A stretch of 64,000 nt of DNA from Lolium rigidum (taxonomy: Eukaryota > Streptophyta > Magnoliopsida > Poales > Poaceae): contig NC_061508.1 of the NCBI RefSeq assembly GCF_022539505.1, positions 269,210,736-269,274,735 on the forward strand, written 5' to 3'. The notes under the pieces are model-generated. The model did no database searches and was not told the DNA's origin. It was given only the letters and a program-made list of their open reading frames with translations. Below are positions 59,418 through 64,000 of the stretch, piece after piece. Each line of letters starts with the position of its first letter. Position 1 is the first letter of the stretch. A program made the translations under genes and the position numbers.

Positions 59418-61138
59418 CGTTGGAGATATGCCCAAGAGGCAATAATAAATTAGTTATTGTTATATCTTAGTGTTCATGATAAATGTTTACATCCCATGCT
59501 ATAATTGTATCAACCGAAACATTGGTACATGTGTGTTATGTAAACAACAAGGAGTCCCTAGTAAGCCTCTTGTATAACTAGCTTGTTGATTAATGGATGA
59601 TCATGGTTTCGTGATCATGAACATTTGATGTTATTAATGACAAGGTTATGTCATTAGGTGAATGATATAATGGACACACACCCAAATGAGCGTAGCATAA
59701 GATCAAGTCATTAAGTTTCATTTGCTATAAGCTTTCGATACATAGTTGCCTAAGTCCTTCGACCATGAGATCATGTAAATCACTTACACCGGAAGGGTAC
59801 TTTGATTACATCAAATGCCATTGCGTAAATGGGTGGTCATAAAGATGGGATTAAGTATTTGGAAAGTGTGAGTTGAGGCATATGGATCAATAGTGGGATT
59901 TGTCCATCCCGATGACCGGATAGATATACTCTGGGCCCTCTCGGTGGAATGTCGTCTGATTAGCTTGCAAGCATATGATTGGATCATAAGAGATGTCATA
60001 GCACGGTACGAGTAAAGAGTACTTGTCGGTAACGAGGTTGAACAAGGTATGGAGATACCGATGATCGAACCTCGGACAAGTAAAATATCGCGAGACAAAG
60101 GGAATCGGCATCGTATGTAAATGGTTCAATCGATCACTAAGTCATCGTTGAATATGTGGGAGCCATTATGGATCTCCATATCCCGCTATTGGTTATTGCT
60201 CGGAGAGGAGTCTCGACCATGTCTGCATAGTTCGCGAACCGTAGGGTGACGCGCTTAAGGTTCGATGTCGCATAAGTAGATTCGGAATATGAGATGGAGA
60301 CCGAAGTTTGTTCGGAGTCTCGGATGGGATCCAGGACATCACGAGGAGGTCCGAATGGTCCGGAGAATAAGATTCATATATGGGAAGTCATTTTCAGGGT
60401 TACCGGAAAAGTTCAGGATTTTTCGGTATTGTACCGGAGGTTCTAGAAGGTTCCGGAGGGTACCATAGTGGGGCCCACCTATCCTGGACGACCAACATGG
60501 ACCGGAGGGGTCGCATAGGCCCACATGGGCCATGCACACCAGCCCCCCAAGGCCCATGTGGCTGTACCAAGTGGATAAGATCAAATCCCTTGAAAATAGG
60601 GACTTAACTTGGGGGGGGGAAGTTCCCCCCCTTGTTTTGGCCGACCCAAAGGCTTGGAGGAGGGGCCAAGGCAGCCCCCCACGCCTATATAAGAGGGAGG
60701 GGAGGGCTGGGGCGCAGCACATCATTCCCCCAAGCCCTAGCCGCCCCTCTCTCCCTCCTCCTTCTTCCTGCGCAGGCTTGGCGAAGCCCTGCAGGAATTT
60801 CTCCTCCACCTCCACCACCACGCCGTCGTGCTGCTGGGATTCCGAGGGGATCTACCACACCTCCGCTGCCCGCTGGAACGGGGAGAGGATGGGCTTCATC
60901 GACACCGTACGCACGACCGAGTACGGAAGTGCTGCCGGATTGCAGCACTGGGGACGATCGTCTACATCAACAACGAGATCTGATCTCGTAGGCTTTGGAA
61001 ATCTTCAAGGGTTAGTATCGTATCAATCTCGTCGCTCCGATCTTGTAGATTAGATCTTGGGTGTTCCATAGATTAGATCTTGGATTTATTCGTCTTGCGG
61101 TAGGAAATTTTTTGTTTTCTATGCTACGAACCCCATCA
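59418..61138 (+). repeat. 3' LTR of L
   Basis: 1,721 bp. The first base is C instead of T (CGTTGGAG). It differs from the 5' LTR at only a few sites per several hundred bases by eye. Confidence 0.93.
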
Positions 61139-61143
61139 CATTG

Positions 61144-61507
61144 TCTACGGATCCGGGGAGGCTTCCGGAGGAGATCAAGCCTAGAGACATCCAGTAGTAG
61201 TAGTAACCGAGCAGCCCGAACTCTTAGTATTTAGCTGCTCGAGGAAATAAATGTATAACTTAACGAGACTCTTATATTGTATGTTAAGTTGGGTTCGCCT
61301 CGAACCCAGGAGTATTCCTCTTAGGACCCAAGAGGAGCTCCGAGATGACATGTGTATGATATTTGTAATAATAAATGAATGAGTTATGGACCTGCTATGT
61401 TCTGTTGTACTACTCTGAGGGATGTAATATTTGTGGAATGGTACTTCGTGAATGTTATATCAACGACTGGCATACTACAACATGCAGTGGTATGCAGGGT
61501 CACCACA
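61144..61507 (+). repeat. Partial LTR3 of K, right piece
   Basis: Continues LTR3 after L to the true LTR end GGTCACCACA. It is followed by AAACT and then gag of J. Confidence 0.9.
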
Positions 61508-61512
61508 AAACT

Positions 61513-62332
61513 TCACCGACTGGTTCCGTCATGTGAGGATCTTCCTCTCTGGCGGAAATCTGCAATATGTGCTTGATGCACCGCTAGGTGACCCTCCTGC
61601 AGAAACTGAAACCGATGAAGTAAAAGCTGTTTACGAGACTCGGAAAACTCGGTACTCTCAAGTTCAATGTGCCATCCTGTGCAGTCTGGAATCCGATCTT
61701 CAAAAACGTTTTGAGCACCATGATCCTCATGAGTTGATGAAAGAGCTGAAAGCTATTTTTGAGACTCATGCTGCCGTGGAATGCTATGAAGCATCGAAAC
61801 ATTTCTTCAGCTGTATGATGGAAGAAGGCAGCTCCGTTAGTGAGCACATGCTCGCCATGACCGGGCATGCGAAGAAACTCAGTGACTTGGGAATAGTGAT
61901 TCCTAACAGACCGGGGATTAATCGTGTCCTTCAATCACCGCCACCAAGTTACAAGAACTTTGTGATGAACTACAATATGCGAGAACATGAACAAGGAGTT
62001 ACTTGAACTCTTTGGCATGCTAAAAGCTGCAGAGATTGAGATCAAGAAAGAGCACCAAGTGTTGATGGTCAACAAGACCACCAGTTTCAAGAAACAGGGC
62101 AAGTCTAAGGGAAAATTCAAGAAGGGTGGCAAGAAAGCTGCCACGCCTCCGTGAAACCTAAGAACGGCCCTAAACCCGATGCTGAGTGCTATTATCGCAA
62201 GGAGAAGGGACACCGGAAGCGTAATTGCTCCAAGTATCCGGCTGATCCGAAGAGCGGCCTTGTCAAGAAAAAGAAAGAAGGTATATCCGATATACATGTT
62301 ATAGATGTTTATCTCACTCGGTTCTCGTTCTA
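61513..62332 (+). pseudogene. gag: gag of J, main part
   Basis: Continues the gag cut at 34104. Core text includes NFTDWFRHVRIFL, CAILCSLESDLQKRFE, HAAVECYEASKHFF and SVSEHMLAMTGHAKKL. An indel near 61978 shifts the frame; the next part carries basic Lys-rich text and a zinc knuckle CYYRKEKGHRKRNC. In this knuckle the second Cys of CX2C is Arg, so zinc binding would be lost. A further indel lies near 62150. Confidence 0.88.
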
Positions 62333-64000
62333 GTACACGGGTATTTGATACTGGTTCGGTTGCTCATATTTGTAACTCGAAACAGGAACTAAAGAATAAA
62401 CGAAGACTACTGAAAGATGAAGTGACGATGCGCGTTGGAAACGGATCCAAAGTCGATGTGATCGTTGTCGGCACACTTCCTCTACATCTACCTTCGGGAT
62501 TAGTTTTAAGCCTAAATAATTGTTATTTTGTACCCGCGTTGAGCATGAACATTATATCCGGATCTTGTTTAATGCAAGACGGTTATTCATTCAAGTCTGA
62601 GAATAATGGTTGTTCTATTTTTATGAATAATATCTTTTATGGTCGAGCACCGGAAAAGAATGGCTTATTTCCGTTAGATCTCGATAGTAGTGATACGCAT
62701 ATACATAACATTGATGCTAAGCGAATTAAATTGAATGATAATTCTACTTATATGTGGCACTCGTCGTCTTGGTCATATTGGAGTGAAACGCATGAAGAAA
62801 CTCCATACTCGATGGATTACTTGAATCACTTGACTTTGAGTCACTTGATAGATGCGAAGCATGTCTAATGGGAAAAATGACTAAGACTCCATTTTCTGGT
62901 ATGATGGAGCGAGCTACTGACTTATTGGAAATCATACATACCGATGTGTGCGGACCAATGAGTGTAGCATCGCGCGGTGGTTATCGTTATGTTCTAACTT
63001 TCACAGATGATCTGAGTAGATATGGGTATATCTATTTCATGAAACATAAATCCGAAACTTTCGAGAAGTTTAAGGAATTCCAAAGTGAAGTAGAAAATCA
63101 ACGTAACAAGAAGATTAAATTTCTATGATCTGATCGTGGAGGTGAATATCTGAGTTATGAGTTTGGCATGCATTTAAAGAAATGCGGAATACTTTCACAA
63201 TTGACACCGCCGGGAACACCACAACGAAACGGTGTGTCCGAACGTCGTAATCGAACTCTCTTAGATATGGTTCATTCTATGATGTCTCTTACTGATTTGC
63301 CGTTATCATTTTGGAGTTATGCATTAGAGACGAGTCGCATTCACTTTAAATAGAGCACCATCAAAATCCGTAGAAACGACACCGTATGAATTATGGTTTA
63401 ATAAGAAACCTAAGTCATGTCGTTCTCGAAAGTTTGGGGTTGCGAAGCTTATGTAAAGAAGTTACAACCGGACAAGCTAGAACCCAAAGCGGAGAAATGC
63501 GTCTTCATAGGATACCCTAAGGAAACTATAGGGTACACTTTCTATCACAGATCCGAAGGCAAAATCTTTGTTGCTAAGAACGGAACCTTTCTTGAGAAAG
63601 AATTTCTCACTAAAGAAGTGACTGGAAGAAAAATAGAACTCGATGAGATTGATGAATCTATACTCGTTGATCAGAGTAGCGCAGTACCGGAAGTTGTACC
63701 TGTACCGCCTACACCGGCAACGAGAGGAAGCTAATGATAATGATCATGAAACTTCGAACGAGGAAACTCATCGAACCTCGCAGATCGACAAGGGAGCGTG
63801 CCACTCCGATTGGTATGATCCTTGTCTAAATGTCATGATTGTGGATAACAATGATGAGGACCCTGCGATGTATGAAGAAGCGATGATGAGCCCAGATTCC
63901 AACGAATGGCAAGAAGCCATGAAATCCGAAATGGGATCCATGTATGATAACAAAGTATGGACTTTGGTAGACTTGCCTGATAGCCGAAAGGCTGTCGAGA
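62333..64000 (+). pseudogene. pol: pol of J: protease, integrase and start of RT region (continues)
   Basis: Protease: VFDTGSVAHIC (about 62341) and VGNGSKVDVIVVG. GAG-pre-integrase is partly shifted (SLSHLIDAKHV). Integrase: IIHTDVCGPMS (about 62930), SDRGGEYLSYEF (about 63129) and PQRNGVSERRNRTLLDM (about 63222). Then WGCEAYVKKL and KCVFIGYPKET, then an acidic linker and NEWQEAMKSEM, the start of the RT segment. In-frame stops occur at 62866-62868, 63126-63128 (TGA where CGA is usual, a CpG-type change) and 63351-63353. Several indels follow 63353. The rest of RT, RNase H and the 3' LTR lie beyond the window. Confidence 0.9.

Larger units (their letters stand above)
52646..61138 (+). mobile_element. 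Element L: Angela-like Ty1/copia with ruined coding region
   Basis: 8.49 kb, flanked by perfect CATTG duplicates (52641-52645 and 61139-61143) inside LTR3 of K. LTRs 52646-54362 and 59418-61138 are almost identical. A primer site and a polypurine tract are present. The internal coding region is recognisable as copia pol only in fragments. Confidence 0.93.
34105..61507 (+). mobile_element. Element K: chromovirus-type Ty3/gypsy complex with two full LTRs and a partial third
   Basis: The order is LTR1 (34105-39262), internal region (39263-45449), LTR2 (45450-50624), partial internal region (50625-52209) and partial LTR3 (52210-52645 plus 61144-61507). LTR3 is split by element L. Only the outer ends carry a target duplication (CAACT/AAACT in J gag), so this is one insertion that was later extended by recombination, not two insertions. 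Confidence 0.9.
31061..64000 (+). mobile_element. Element J: BARE/Angela-like Ty1/copia, host of K, continues beyond window
   Basis: 5' LTR (31061-32838), primer site, leader, and a gag start at 34038. Element K interrupts it at 34105-61507, then gag and pol resume at 61513 and run off the window. LTR start (TGAAGGAGATATGCCC, normally TGTTGG), primer site and gag-pol text fit the BARE/Angela group. Confidence 0.9.

Noticed and set aside
52210..61507. LTR3 of K as an independent solo LTR insertion
   Set aside because: It lacks its own start and target duplicate and shares the outer duplicate with LTR1; better explained by recombination within K.

Overview
This window looks like intergenic heterochromatin from a large-genome grass, most likely a pooid (Triticeae or oat type). 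I see no convincing host protein-coding gene, tRNA or rRNA. Almost every base belongs to transposable elements. The organism call rests on the element types: a BARE/Angela-like Ty1/copia LTR beginning TGTTGGAGATATGCCC, Athila-type LTRs beginning TGATACGTC, and large-LTR chromovirus-type Ty3/gypsy elements with LTRs of 4-5 kb. Family names are recognised from memory of such sequences and were not checked by a search.

The left half (1-28669) is one nest. The outer host is a Ty1/copia element (A). Its pol is cut twice, and its reading frame resumes across the second cut. The first cut is an Athila-type element (B, to 9535), itself cut between RT and RNase H by a minus-strand Tat-type element (C, 1-3661). 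The second cut is a minus-strand large-LTR element (D, 11473-26853) flanked by a perfect 5-bp duplication, GTACA. D contains an Athila-type LTR fragment (E), which contains an almost complete non-autonomous Athila-type element (F, 14255-20962). D's right LTR also carries a 573-bp hAT-type element (G) with an 8-bp target duplication. A 100-base assembly gap lies at 21434-21533, inside D and at the edge of E.

The middle (28670-31060) holds a LINE 3' relic (H), a 797-bp Mutator-like element with a 9-bp target duplication and a GC-rich gene-like interior (I, a Pack-MULE candidate), and a partly duplicated non-coding stretch.

The right half (31061-64000) is a BARE-like copia (J). Its gag is interrupted at about codon 23 by a 27.4-kb chromovirus complex (K, 34105-61507); the gag frame resumes at 61513. 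K has the order LTR, internal region, LTR, partial internal region, partial LTR. It encodes gag, pol with a chromodomain, and an extra ORF upstream of gag (orf0). The third, partial LTR of K was entered by an Angela-like copia (L, 52646-61138) whose LTRs are nearly identical although its coding region is ruined.

The strongest leads are: (1) two large-LTR families (D and K) share an orf0 position upstream of gag, a GAGTAC/GTACTC hairpin, and a short acidic sense reading frame near the LTR 3' end; (2) K's tandem structure with a microhomology junction; (3) L and F as elements probably mobilised in trans; (4) the Pack-MULE; (5) an extra ORF behind its own TATA box downstream of pol in B. Many breaks are one-base indels, some in homopolymers, so part of the apparent decay may be sequencing error.
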